Below, piece by piece: positions 51,644-64,000 of a stretch of DNA of 64,000 nt (the stretch's first letter is position 1; every line of letters starts with the position of its first letter). The translations under genes and the position numbers were made by a program. The notes below the pieces were generated by a model. It made no database searches, had not been told where the DNA came from, and worked only from the letters and a program-made list of their open reading frames with translations. Source of the stretch: Erpobdella octoculata (Eukaryota; Annelida; Clitellata; Hirudinida; Erpobdellidae); assembly GCA_963978895.1 (NCBI GenBank), contig OZ022238.1, positions 21,182,732 to 21,246,731 on the forward strand, in the 5' to 3' direction.

Positions 51644-51991
51644 TTTAGCAAATGATGCAATTATAAATTGAACAAAACAGCAGCAGATTGATAGGCTGGC
51701 TTGAGAACTTTGTTCATGATTTTGTTGAAACACAAAAATACTGAGCTTGCTTTCATTTCTTTCAAATTTCATGCACCTCATATATCAATGAAACTTTTAC
51801 AATAAATTGGTGTTGCATTTAGCAAATGATGCAATTATAAATTGAACAAAACAGCAGCAGATTGATAGGCTGGCTTAAGAACTTTGTTCATGATTTTGTT
51901 GAAACACAAAAATACTGAGCTTGCTTTCATTTCTTTCAAATTTCATGCATCTCACATATCAGTGAAACTTTTACAATAAATTGGTGTTGCA
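51644..51991. repeat. 174-bp tandem duplication
   Basis: TTTAGCAAATGATGCAATTA recurs at 51818; the two copies differ at only a few bases. Confidence 0.92.
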
Positions 51992-52339
51992 TGTAAGATT
52001 TTCTTTAAAATGTAATTTTCTAATTTCCTCTGAAAAGTAAAAAATAAAATAAGACCAATAAATTAATTCATAATTAAGTCAAAACTACTCGTCAATAATA
52101 ATGGTCGTAATGCCATCACATAAAACAACATTTACCTGCCCAAAAAAATTCTCATTTACCGATAGGCTGATAGCAAGCTCGTCAGTTTAGGAAACCATGA
52201 TGAACAATATTAGATAAGGAACAATTGAAGTCAGAAGCCTTGAACGATAAATATGAACAATGAATTTAAATTTATTTTTCCAATCTGCAACTCCTTTTTG
52301 TAAAACAAAAAATAATAGAGCATAATGATAATCTTATAA

Positions 52340-52515
52340 TCTATATATATAAAAATGAATGTTTGTATGTATATATGTATATATATATGTATATATGTCC
52401 TTTATGCATGGCTACACCATTCATCCGATCGTAATGAAATTTTCACACAACCTTGAGAGTCAAGGGGAATCAAATATAGAGAAAAAAAATTTGAAATCCG
52501 TCACAAAATTTTTTA
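52340..52515 (+). mobile_element. Helitron 5' end
   Basis: A|TCTATATATATAAAAATGAA at 52340, a degenerate TATG tract, CACCATTCATCCGATCGTAA, GAGAGTCAAGGGGAATCAAA, GAAATCCGTCACAAAAT. Same layout as the minus copies; truncated before the array. Confidence 0.8.
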
Positions 52516-52605
52516 TAAATATCCTTGGAAAGATTTTTCTAAGATTTTTAATTTTTAAAATATTCGCCAGGTTTTACCTAGCCTTACACTTTTCTTTATA
52601 AATTA

Positions 52606-53090
52606 CTAGCGGGGTTACCCGGCGTTGCCCGGGGTTTTTAGAGGTTTTTCTAATGTTTGTCTCTCTCGCTCCCGTTCCCTTCTCCACTTTCCCGTTTTCG
52701 TAGCGTTCCCGGTCGCTTTTCCGCTCTCGGTCGTTTTCCAGCTCCCGGTCGCTTTCCCGCTCAGAAGTTCTGTTATCGATTTTCTCTCTTGCTCGCGTTT
52801 CCTTCCAAGCTTGCTCTCCCGATTCCAGACACACATACATGCACATACACATACATACATACACACATACATACGCACATACATATATATATATAGTTCC
52901 CGCTCGCTCACCCGCTCCGCTCCGCTCATTTTGTGACGGATTTCAAAATTTTTTTTTTATTTTTGATTTTCATTGACTCTCAAGGTTGTGTGAAAATTTC
53001 ATTACGATCGGATGAATGGTGTAGCAATACATAAAGGACATTAACATACATAAATACATATATACAAACATTCATTTTTATATATATAGA
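52606..53090 (-). mobile_element. Complete non-autonomous Helitron, 485 bp
   Basis: 5' TCTATATATATAAAAATGAA at 53090, CCGATCGTAATGAAATTTTC block, GAGCGGAGCGGAGCGGGTGA, a short TG/TA microsatellite, G-rich array, hairpin CCCGGGCAACGCCGGG, CTAG at 52606, then T. All expected parts in order. Confidence 0.88.
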
Positions 53091-53350
53091 CTAGCGGGGT
53101 TACCCGGCGTTGCTCAGGGTTTTCAGAAGTTTTGTTATCGATTTTCCTTCCAAGTTTGCTCTCCCGCTTCCAGTCGCTTTCCGCGTTCCCGGTCGCTTTC
53201 CCGTTCCCGGTCACGCTTGCTCTCCCATTCCCGGTCACGGTTGCTCTCCCTTTCCCGTTCACGCTCATTTTCTTTTAATTCCCCTTGACTCTCAAGGTTG
53301 TGTCTTTCATAACTTCTTTTAGCCCATAAAACGTAAAATAGATTTGCTAA
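53091..53350 (-). mobile_element. Helitron 3' part, left half of a two-ended composite
   Basis: CTAG at 53091-53094 directly abuts the 5' end of the previous Helitron (53090). G-rich array, then the leader CTTTCATAACTTCTTTTAGC ... AAATAGATTTGCTAAG, where it meets the plus-strand copy. Confidence 0.82.
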
Positions 53351-53351
53351 G

Positions 53352-53670
53352 ACTATATATATATGAATGTTTGTGGGTTAGTTTGTCTATTATAGAAACG
53401 GGAAAGCGACCCGGAACGGACAGCGAGCGGGAACAGAAAAGCAAGCGTGAGCGGGAACAGGAGAGCAAGCGTGAGCGGGACAGCGACCGGGAAAACGACC
53501 GGGAGCGGGAATGCGACCGGGAGGGGGAAAATAACTGGGAGCGGGAAAACGACCGAAAACGGGAAAGCGAGCAGGAGTGGGAAAGCAAGTGGGAAAGGAA
53601 ACGGGAGAGAAAGAGACAAACATTAGAAAAACCTCTAAAAAACCCGGGCAACGCTGGGTATCTCCGCTAG
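53352..53670 (+). mobile_element. Short Helitron, right half of the composite
   Basis: 5' CTATATATATATGAATGTTT, GGGTTAGTTTGTCTATTATA, G-rich array, CCCGGGCAACGCTGGG hairpin, CTAG (53667-53670)|T. Confidence 0.82.
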
Positions 53671-53674
53671 TAAT

Positions 53675-54020
53675 TAATAATAATATAACATAATTAATTA
53701 CGTGCAATGCAACAAACGAAACAAATTGAAAGATACACAGTAAATCATGATTTTAAAAACTAAAAACAAATTACCAAAGCTTTGCCGCTTACTTTTGAAT
53801 GGGAGATATGAACAATGAATTTCTACTTTGATTTAATTTTAATTTGTTAAGTCTGGAACTTTTTTTGTGAAGCACAAAATATCTCTAAATAGACTAAATA
53901 GAAGAAATTCCACCTGCAATATATTGATTAGTCCTGAAAACCAAGGTTATCTGGATTTAAAAGATAAGTTGCTAAAAATCAAATATAAAGTTTATATTAT
54001 AAAGCACCGATAGCAGAGCT
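53675..54020. other. AT-rich spacer
   Basis: No repeats, ends or coding motifs recognised between the Helitron and the next transposon. Confidence 0.4.
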
Positions 54021-54062
54021 GTCGTATCATAAGTTGGTCGCTGCTATTGCCCCTGCGGTTTG

Positions 54063-54330
54063 CCGTGGAAATAATCGGTAAAATTGCTACTGAGCCGGCG
54101 GCAGTACCGCCGGTGAAATAATCGGTAAAATTGCTACTGAGCCGGCAGTACCGCCGGTGAAATAATAGGTAAAATTGCTACTGAGCCGGCTGTACCGCCG
54201 GTGAAATAATAGGTAAAATTGCTAATGTGCCGGCAGTACCGCCGTGCCGTCGTGGCAATAATCGCTAAAATTGCTACTGATCCGGCACTACCGCCGTGGC
54301 AATAATCGGTAAAATTGCTACTGTGCCGGC
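54063..54330. repeat. About 44-bp tandem subterminal repeats
   Basis: Six imperfect copies of CGGTAAAATTGCTACTGAGC followed by a GC-rich mini-hairpin. Confidence 0.9.
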
Positions 54331-54996
54331 TTGGATGAAATGTATGTTGGCGGTCATTTTTGTATTAATTTTTTTCTGATTATTTTGCAGGACCACGGTG
54401 GTTTTTTTATAATAATAATTTTTTATGAATAATTTGCATAACCACGGCGGTTTTTTATAATTATTTTCTAATGAATATTTTTTAGGACAACCAAAATCAG
54501 CAACTAGGATTAGAATAACTTATGAGAACAGGCTCAAATAGAGAAAGAAATAGAGAGATGTTAATAAGTTAGAGATAGAGTGGTATGCAAAAAATAAAGG
54601 TGAACCAACTACCCCATTTGCTAGGAAAATAGAAGCTTTAGTGAACTTGCGTCGACGCTTCTAAAATAGTATAAGTTTTTTTACGTCATTAACTAGCGCC
54701 TGCAAATTTGCAAATATCTGTTTGCCCTTCCCCGTTACGCTTTCGGGCTTGAAAAAACGGCTTTGGTGATTTCGTCGCTGTCATCGTGACGTAACTGTAC
54801 ATCGACCAGTCATTATGGTGTGCTCGTGTAGTGCTACAGGTTTAGACAAATTGTTTTCATTATAGTGTAACTAAATTTAACTTAATTAATTGAAGAATAA
54901 AAAAACCACAACTAATTGCATGAGTACACTTTTTATTACTAGTTGATATGAAACTAGTAAAGGAAAAAAACGAGTTTTTCAAAAGAAACTTTTATT

Positions 54997-55059
54997 TCAA
55001 GTAAACTTGATTTGCAAATCCAAAAGACAAACAGAAAAGTTTGTAACAACAGCAACAAC

Positions 55060-55117
<58 letters not shown>

Positions 55118-55948
55118 TCAAAACATTTTGTAACTGCCACAACAGTGGGGGCAAAAAAAAGTACCCACTGCAGGCAGCAGTCACATATAATCGTGTCCCC
55201 TATGTTTGCATCTCTTCGACACGTTCTACAGGTGTAGTTTGGATGCTCCTTCTTCGTTTTTACTGTAAAAATTGAATACATTAAAAATTAGTTTTCTGTT
55301 GTTTACTTGTAACACAATTTTAAAGTTATTTTAACTTACTCAATTTTAAAACTGTGGTCCACGCATCCACAGCAAACAGGCCTTCGAACAATGGAAGATG
55401 TTGAGACACTTCCGGCTCTGTTATGGCTGTGGAGACATCTATAAACGGACTCACGCTTTCAACGAGACATCCCTCCTTCACCACCATTCCAGCCTCCTCT
55501 TCACCAAGAATCCACGAAAGAAACACTAATTAAGAAAAAAAAGTTAAAAACAAAAATGATTTCTTTACTCAAATTTTGAAACTTACGCTTTTTTTCCAGC
55601 ATAGCTGAAAATTTTCGTGGCAGGTTCTTATAATGGTCCAAGCGGCGGGTTTTTCCGGGCCTTCCGGGACCATGAGCAACTTTTGGAAGCTCGAGTCCTG
55701 ACAATTCTATCGATGGCTGGTTCGGTTGCTCAGTGTCAGCTTTGTCCAACCGCCGCCGCTTGTTTACCGGCTGATCCACTGCTCCAAAAGCAAAATTATT
55801 TTAATAACTTATAACAAAAAAAGTTACCTTATAATATGTAATATTTACCTAGGTTGACTTGAAAATCTTTATTTTGTTGGATATAATTTCGGAGAACACG
55901 AAATGTTGCCAGGTACTTCTCATAAGTGAGCTTTGACAAATCCCGCAT
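54997..55948 (-). CDS. Spliced transposon gene with PHD-like finger, join of 55849-55948, 55587-55778, 55340-55525, 54997-55262
   Basis: Three introns with good donors (GTAAAT, GTAAGT, GTAAGT) and T-rich acceptors ending CAG/TAG/CAG keep one frame throughout. Exon contents: TYEKYLATFRVLRNYIQQ; then basic NKRRRLDKAD and GPGRPGKTRR (AT-hook-like GRP); then ILGEEEAGMVV...AVDAWTTVLK; then CRTCRRDANIGDTIICDCCL QWV, a C-x2-C..C-x2-C-x4-W start of a PHD/RING-type zinc finger. After QWV the frame runs into an (ATT)n tract, so the second half of the finger is lost. Start ATG 55948 is a guess; an upstream exon is possible. Lies within the transposon with CGGTAAAATTG ends; likely its own protein, perhaps a DNA-binding accessory. 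Function unknown. Confidence 0.5.
55061..55114. repeat. (AAT)n microsatellite within the last exon
   Basis: About 18 units, interrupting the zinc-finger coding exon of the minus-strand gene. Confidence 0.95.
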
Positions 55949-56080
55949 GGGGTTGGCCAGTGAACGAAACAAGAGGAATTTAGTTTAAACTTATTGGCAG
56001 TTTTTTTTTTATTTACATTTAATTTTTTTATATACTTTTTTTAATTAATCATATATTTAAGAACTACTCATAAACCGGAA

Positions 56081-56556
56081 GTGGGAAAGCGACCGGAAGT
56101 GGGAAAGCGACCGAGAACGGTAGAGCAAGCAGGAAAGAGAAAGCGACCGGAAGCGGGAAATTTACCGGACGCGGGAGAGCAATCAGGAACGAGAAAGCAA
56201 CCGGAAGTGGGAAATCAATTTTTAAGGGGCGCCAAAAAATTAAGCAGGCATTTTAAAAATTTGCAAGCAAGAACGAGAAAGCGACAGGAAGCGGGAAATC
56301 GACCAGGAAAGCAGGGGTGGTCATGTGTCCCCGGGCGCTTTTTTTAATGGGCGCCAAAAAATTAAGGAGGCATTTTAAAAATTTGCAATCGGGAAAGCGA
56401 CCGGGAGAGGGAGAGCAAACAGGAACGAGAAAGCAACCGGAAGCGGGAAAACGACCAGGGGCGGGAAATCGACCGGGGGCGGGAGAGCAAGTGAGGAAAG
56501 AAACGGGAGCGAGAAAAACGATAGGAAAACCTTTAAAACACCGGGTACCCCGCTAG
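56081..56556 (+). mobile_element. Helitron 3' part inserted in the transposon
   Basis: G-rich array of GGGAAAGCGACCGGAAG type, with an internal AT-rich segment duplicated (GGGCGCCAAAAAATTAAG at about 56225 and 56350), ending ACACCGGGTACCCCGCTAG (56553-56556)|T. The left hairpin arm is deleted. Confidence 0.75.
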
Positions 56557-57299
56557 TATAAAACTTAACTTAACTACACTTTCTTCAGCTGCAATACACA
56601 ACAGACAATCAAAATTTATCACAAATGTTGAACACGCCTGGCGCTGAATGCAAGAAAGGAATAGAATTTCTGCCAATTAGAAACCGGTAGCAGATCATTA
56701 ACAATATACACTGATGTTGATCTTGGACCTATTCTTACAGCCTTACACTGCACGCGACTTACAGTTTATATAAACAATTTTAATTTGCGTAATATGAATA
56801 CTATTCTAATTATACTGCTAGAAAAGATTTTAAATCAACAAATGCAATTGCAATTTTAAATTAATCGTAACAACGGCGGGAAATTATCGATTACTATATT
56901 ATTATCTATGCTAAAAAATATTTTAATTACTTATTTGTTCAAACTTAGAAAAACCACGGTAGTAATAGATAATAATTTAATTTTAATAAATCAATTTACC
57001 TTGTTTTCTTGCATGAAAGAAATCACTGATTACAGAACGCGAGAACGAAATGCACAGAAAGAGACGAGATAGGAGATAGTTATGATGACGGATTTTCTTA
57101 GCTCGCTGATTTTATATACTGTGCGTCACAGGCTGCAATCTTTCCGCCATTCTCCGGAGGCCTAAGCCCCCGAAATTATGAAATCGAGAATCCAAAGATA
57201 AAAATAAACTATGCAGGCAGTCTGCCTGAAGACGACACATTATTTTGTTAATTATAAATATTTAATTAAATAAAGATAATTTTATTAATTATTTAATAA

Positions 57300-57404
57300 T
57301 TTATTTGCTGCTATTGCACCGGCGGTGACCGATCATTTCCCCGGCAATCCCGCCGGTGAAATAATCGGTAAAATTGCTACTGCGCCGGCATTGCCGTGGT
57401 AATA
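57300..57404. repeat. Right terminal unit of the transposon
   Basis: GCTGCTATTGCACCGGCGGT ... AATAATCGGTAAAATTGCTA, direct orientation relative to the left array. Confidence 0.7.
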
Positions 57405-57684
57405 GTTATAACGTCGTAAGTTCGGAAGAGAATGAGCTCTATGAAATCAAAACAAAGGTATCCGGCGGCACCATAGATATCCATGGGCGGCACTAAACAA
57501 CACACATATTTATTTTATTTAATATTTATATTTAAAACCTTAAAAACTTTTAAAAAAAAATTTTGTATAATTTAACTATAAATTAATTTATTTTTATTTT
57601 GTAGAAAAAAAAATTAATTCACCTTACTACCGCTGACCAAAACGTTTTTTGTCCATAAAACATCAACGAAAAAACAAATTTACC

Positions 57685-57780
57685 TATATACATATATACA
57701 TATATACATATATACATATATACATATATACATATATACATACATACATACATACATACATAAAAACATTTATTTATATA
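57685..57780 (-). mobile_element. Helitron 5' end fragment
   Basis: (ATACATAT)n and (CATA)n followed by AAAAACATTTATTTATATA, a variant of the minus-strand 5' terminus, directly abutting CTAG of the next element. Confidence 0.6.
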
Positions 57781-58312
57781 CTAGCGGGGTTACCCGGCGT
57801 TGCCCGGGGTTTTTAGAGGTTTTTCTAATGTTTGTCCCTCTCGCTCCCGTTTCCTTCTCCACTTTCCCGTTTTCGTCGCGTTCCCGGTCGCTTTTCCGCT
57901 CTCGGTCGTTTTCCAGCTCCCGGTCGCTTTCCCGCTCAGAAGTTTTGTTATCGATTTTCTCTCTTGCTCGCGTTTCCTTCCAAGCTTGCTCTCCCGATTC
58001 CAGTCGCTTTCCGCGTTCCCGGTCGCTTTCCGCGTTCCCGGTCGCTTTCCCGTTCCCGGTCGCTTTCCCGTTCCCGGTCGCTTTCCCGTTCCCGGTCGCT
58101 TTCCCGTTCCCGGTCGCTTTCCCGTTCCCGGTCGCTTTCCCGTTCCCGGTCGCTTTCCCGTTCCCGCTCACGCTTGCTCTCCCGTTCCCGGTCATGCTTG
58201 CTCTCCCATTCCCAGTCACGGTTGCTCTCCCGTTCCCGTCCCCGTTCACGCTCATTTTCTCTTTTCCATTCTTTCATAACTTCTGTTAGCCTATAAAACT
58301 TAAAATAGATTT
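57781..58312 (-). mobile_element. Helitron 3' part with the longest G-rich array; left half of the second composite
   Basis: CTAG at 57781-57784, hairpin, array 57840-58250 with at least eight near-perfect 18-bp units, then the leader AGCCTATAAAACTTAAAATA up to GATTTGCTAAG. Same junction as at 53350. Confidence 0.85.
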
Positions 58313-58318
58313 GCTAAG

Positions 58319-58585
58319 ACTATATATATATATATGAATGTTTGTGGGTTAGTTTGTCTATTATAGAAACGGGAAAGCGACCCGGAACGGACAGCGAGTG
58401 GGAGCGGGAATGCGACACGGAACGGACAGCGAGCGGGAGCGGGAATGCGACCGGCAGCGGGAAAACGACCGAAAACGGAAAAGCGAACAGGAGTGGGGAA
58501 GCAGGTGGGAAAGGAAACGGGAGAGAAAGAGACAAACATTAGAAAAACCTCTAAAAACCCGGGCAACGCCGGGTATCTCCGCTAG
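58319..58585 (+). mobile_element. Short Helitron, right half of the second composite
   Basis: CTATATATATATATATGAAT start, GGGTTAGTTTGTCTATTATA, array, CCCGGGCAACGCCGGG, CTAG (58582-58585)|T. Confidence 0.85.
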
Positions 58586-58586
58586 T

Positions 58587-58846
58587 ACATACATAAACAC
58601 AGACACACATACATGCACATACACATACATAAATACACACATACATACGCACATACATATATATATAGTTCCCGCTCGCTCACCCGCTCCGCTCCGCTCA
58701 TTTTGTGACGGATTTCAAAAAAATTTTCTCTATATTTGATTCCCCTTGACTCTCAAGATTGTGTGAAAATTTCATTACGATCGGATGAATTGTGTAGCAA
58801 TGCATAAACGCCATTAACATATATACATATATACATACAAACATTC

Positions 58847-58853
<7 letters not shown>
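58587..58853 (-). mobile_element. Helitron 5' half
   Basis: Same CACATACATGCACATACACA module and GTTCCCGCTCGCTCACCCGC block as 52840-53090, up to a TA-expanded 5' terminus. Its own 3' part is not adjacent. Confidence 0.75.

Positions 58854-58892
<39 letters not shown>
58854..58892. repeat. (TA)n tract
   Basis: TA repeat between the Helitron 5' end and the SINE array. Confidence 0.95.
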
Positions 58893-60450
<1,558 letters not shown>

Positions 60451-60659
60451 AAACAACATAGACATATATACCAATATTTACGAAGACAGGAAAGTTTTTT
60501 AAATCGAATATACTAGAATTTGTAAATAAAATAACCTAAAATGAACTGAAATGTATAATTAAAATATATACTACAAAACTAAAGAATTAAAATTTTTTGT
60601 AAATCAGTCTATAAAAAAATATTGTAATCCGATAAAGGCGGAACTATTTAAAACCAATT

Positions 60660-60955
60660 ATGAATCACTGTCTTTTTCGACGCAATGTAATATCACCACT
60701 ATTGATTATATGGCAAAACGACATTATAACCGCATTTCCACTGTCAACAACACCTTCATCTTCCCTGCTGCCGTCTGCCTGTGTGACGGTGACATTAGAA
60801 AGGTTATGAATCACTGTCTTTTCCGACGCAATGTAATATTACCACTATTGATTATATGGCAAAACGACATTGTAACCGCATTTCCACTGTCAACAACCCC
60901 TTCATCTTCGCCGCCGCCGTCAACCTGTGTGACGGTGACATTAGAAAGGTTCGAA
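60660..60955. repeat. 145-bp tandem duplication
   Basis: ATGAATCACTGTCTTT at 60660 and 60805; copies end GGTGACATTAGAAAGGTT. About 8% different. Confidence 0.9.
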
Positions 60956-60994
60956 GCAATCTCCGGAACAGAACCACACGCGTCACAGAGTCGC

Positions 60995-61296
<302 letters not shown>

Positions 61297-61297
61297 T

Positions 61298-61315
61298 TGG
61301 TGTCAGAAGTGGGAT
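61298..61315 (+). promoter_or_regulatory. Primer binding site, tRNA-Leu type
   Basis: TGGTGTCAGAAGTGGGAT starts one base after the LTR and is complementary to the 3' end of eukaryotic tRNA-Leu (…TCCCACTTCTGACACCA). Confidence 0.8.
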
Positions 61316-61321
61316 ACAAGA

Positions 61322-62749
61322 ATGGTTTTGAAAGCATTGGATGAGCTCTTGATACTCGAGTTGAGGCAGGAACTTAGAAAACGAGAGCTCAGTGATAAAG
61401 GAAGAAAGTCTGAGCTCGTGGACCGCCTCCGGACGTCATTAGAGAACAATGGGTTTGATCCCGAAGAGTATGAGTTTGAAGTAGAAAATGATTTGTTGAA
61501 GGCGCTGAATAAAATGGCGGAAGAAAACAGAGCAGCACAGGAGGAGAACAGAGCAGCACAGCAAGAAAGGAAGAAATTTCTTGAACTCCTCAATGGTGAA
61601 ACAAACAATTGCGGAAGCAAAAAAGACGGTCAAGATGAACCATGCAAGAATGTACAAGATGAACCATGCAAAGATGGTCATGATGATGAGCCTGTCAAAG
61701 ACGATCATGATGATGAACCTTGCAAGGATGCTCAAGATGAACCATGCAAAGATGGTGTCGGCGATACAGTCGGTTTGGATGTCGAAAACAAAACTAAAGA
61801 AGATGAGAAGAATGTTGAAAACGAAATGCAAAACGATGAGGATGAAAGTGATGATGATGATTTTAATAATTACAATAACAGCGATGGCTTTTACCCATAC
61901 AGCGACGGTTCTGAAACGGAAGCCTCCATAACAGACGACGGCACCGAATATTCAGGGTCAGATTTTAGTGACGAATCTAACTCGGATGAAGCAACTAAGG
62001 ATTTAAAAACGGACGAAACTCCAATCGAGAAATACGTCAAAGCTAATTTGACAAAAAAAGAAGACATTGATTTGCGAGACGATGGCGAATATTTAAAGAA
62101 AGATCCGCTGGACGATACGAAAGTTGACACCGATGAGAGAGCCGAGTTGGAATGTGAAAAGAAAACGTTCGATTGTAGCTTGGAAGAAAACAAAGATGAC
62201 GGCAATGAATTTCTCCAAAACAACAATAGCAATGCAGCCAGCAAAAACTCTGAAAAAGATGAGTCAAGAACAGAGAACGGCACCGAAGGTTCTAAATCAG
62301 ATGAATCCACAGAGGATTCTAGATCAGATAGACTAAGAGTCATGATACAATCAAATAACAGTTTGATGAAAGGATTTATTGGATTTATGGAACGTGTTTT
62401 CGAAAAACCTTTTAAAGAGTTTCTTGAGAAAGATCTAAAAGATGTGAAGGAAGAAGAAAAAGCAGACAAATCCGATAAACCGTGCAAAGATGTTCAGGAC
62501 GATGCATGCAAAAAAGGCTGTGATGAACCGTGCAGAAATGGCGACGATGAGCCAAAGAAAGACTCTGTTGATAAGCCAAAGAAGGACTGGAAGAAACTGT
62601 ATCAAACGGTCAAGAGACTTGACCATGTTGTTTGCGAATTTCGGTCAAAGCCACGAGTAAAGATCAAGGTATTTTGGTGTTCGTGGCCGAGTCGCATTTC
62701 GCAAAAGCGACTATGCTGTTCGGGACGAACAGAATTAAGAAGGGGGTAA
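61322..62749 (+). CDS. SAP-domain Gag-like protein of the LTR element
   Basis: 475 residues, intact. Residues about 4-40 form a SAP motif (two helices: LDELLILELRQELRKREL, SDKGRKSELVDRLRTSL). A coiled-coil-like stretch follows (AEENRAAQEENRAAQQERKK). The centre is very acidic, with repeats DEPCKD/DEPCKN (residues about 100-145) that return near the C-terminus as DKPCKD, DACKKGCDEPC, DEPKKD. Then SLMKGFIGFMERVFEKPFKE, and a basic end (KRLCCSGRTELRRG). SAP domains bind AT-rich DNA; they occur in some Gag-like retroelement proteins. The Cys spacing is not a CCHC knuckle. ATG is 25 bp after the LTR; the stop overlaps the polypurine tract. Confidence 0.88.
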   Translation: MVLKALDELLILELRQELRKRELSDKGRKSELVDRLRTSLENNGFDPEEYEFEVENDLLKALNKMAEENRAAQEENRAAQQERKKFLELLNGETNNCGSKKDGQDEPCKNVQDEPCKDGHDDEPVKDDHDDEPCKDAQDEPCKDGVGDTVGLDVENKTKEDEKNVENEMQNDEDESDDDDFNNYNNSDGFYPYSDGSETEASITDDGTEYSGSDFSDESNSDEATKDLKTDETPIEKYVKANLTKKEDIDLRDDGEYLKKDPLDDTKVDTDERAELECEKKTFDCSLEENKDDGNEFLQNNNSNAASKNSEKDESRTENGTEGSKSDESTEDSRSDRLRVMIQSNNSLMKGFIGFMERVFEKPFKEFLEKDLKDVKEEEKADKSDKPCKDVQDDACKKGCDEPCRNGDDEPKKDSVDKPKKDWKKLYQTVKRLDHVVCEFRSKPRVKIKVFWCSWPSRISQKRLCCSGRTELRRG

Positions 62750-62752
62750 TAA
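62733..62752 (+). promoter_or_regulatory. Polypurine tract
   Basis: AATTAAGAAGGGGGTAATAA immediately upstream of the 3' LTR; primer for plus-strand synthesis in LTR elements. Confidence 0.75.

Positions 62753-64000
<1,248 letters not shown>

Larger units (their letters stand above)
54028..57404. mobile_element. DNA transposon with CGGTAAAATTGCTACTG terminal repeats and a spliced gene
   Basis: Six units of about 44 bp (54063-54330) with ATAATCGGTAAAATTGCTAC and GCCGGC..TACCGCCGG hairpins at the left; one more unit with the same GCTGCTATTGC.CC.GCGG start at the right (57307-57404), in the same orientation. Between them is a minus-strand gene and a later Helitron. Class not recognised. Confidence 0.5.

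Noticed and set aside
53353..53670. Host gene encoding RE/RD-rich splicing factor-like protein (53344-53670)
   Set aside because: The frame starts at the Helitron 5' end and stops at its 3' hairpin; it is the array again.
57770..58296. Arginine/serine- or proline-rich ORFs over several frames
   Set aside because: They come from the 18-bp Helitron array, which is open in several frames at once. No codon bias or start context supports a protein.

Overview
The window looks like AT-rich nuclear DNA from an invertebrate animal. It has GT-AG introns, a protein-coding gene split by a 22.6 kb intron, long (TA)n and (CATA)n microsatellites, and dense, nested transposable elements: hAT, Helitron, CR1/L2-like LINE, Penelope-like, LTR retrotransposon and tRNA-headed SINE. 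I cannot name the species. No bacterial operon, rRNA or convincing functional tRNA gene is visible.

Host gene. The only gene I would call a host gene is on the + strand: exons 229-705, 864-1042, 23648-23927 and 24000-24539 join in phase into a 491-residue type II membrane protein of unknown function, possibly a Golgi glycosyltransferase. A diverged second copy of exon 2 lies at about 1979-2149. Intron 3 is 72 bp, while intron 2 is 22.6 kb and filled with repeats.

Region by region. 2.3-19.2 kb (inside the big intron): BED-type hAT relic, two clear hAT MITEs (one with a perfect 8-bp target duplication), palindromic MITEs, three SINE-like copies, a family with repeated TTCGCACTCG blocks, and a GTF2IRD2/ZBED-type hAT transposase relic. 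19.7-23.4 kb: decayed autonomous Helitron (Pif1-type helicase, minus strand) with two nested insertions, then a non-autonomous Helitron ending in (CA)n(TA)n. 26.5-37.5 kb: Gypsy integrase relic, hAT end, a nearly full-length but broken LINE (28966-32832), SINE, Helitrons and LINE 3' ends. 38.4-44.9 kb: TA tract, GC-rich minisatellites, hAT C-terminus, and a + strand LINE interrupted by a hAT MITE. 45.4-49.3 kb: Penelope-like element with a hammerhead-like tail and an internally inverted endonuclease, LINE fragment, 1.1 kb of (CATA)n. 49.7-58.9 kb: a cluster of Helitrons in direct, inverted and back-to-back arrangements, with a separate DNA transposon (54.0-57.4 kb) that carries a spliced PHD-like gene. 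58.9-60.1 kb: an exact 354-bp tandem array of a tRNA-headed SINE. 61.1-62.9 kb: a very young, compact LTR retrotransposon encoding only a SAP-domain Gag-like protein. 63.1 kb to the edge: a LINE reverse transcriptase with one nonsense codon.

What links them. TA tracts border many of the elements. The Helitrons share a 5' block, a G-rich 18-bp repeat array always on the strand that ends in CTAG, and a hairpin plus CTAG 3' end. The most interesting signals are the composite Helitrons with two 3' ends, the covarying hairpin shared by two tandem SINE families, the covarying palindrome of the two Penelope hammerhead-like tails, and the SAP-only LTR element.
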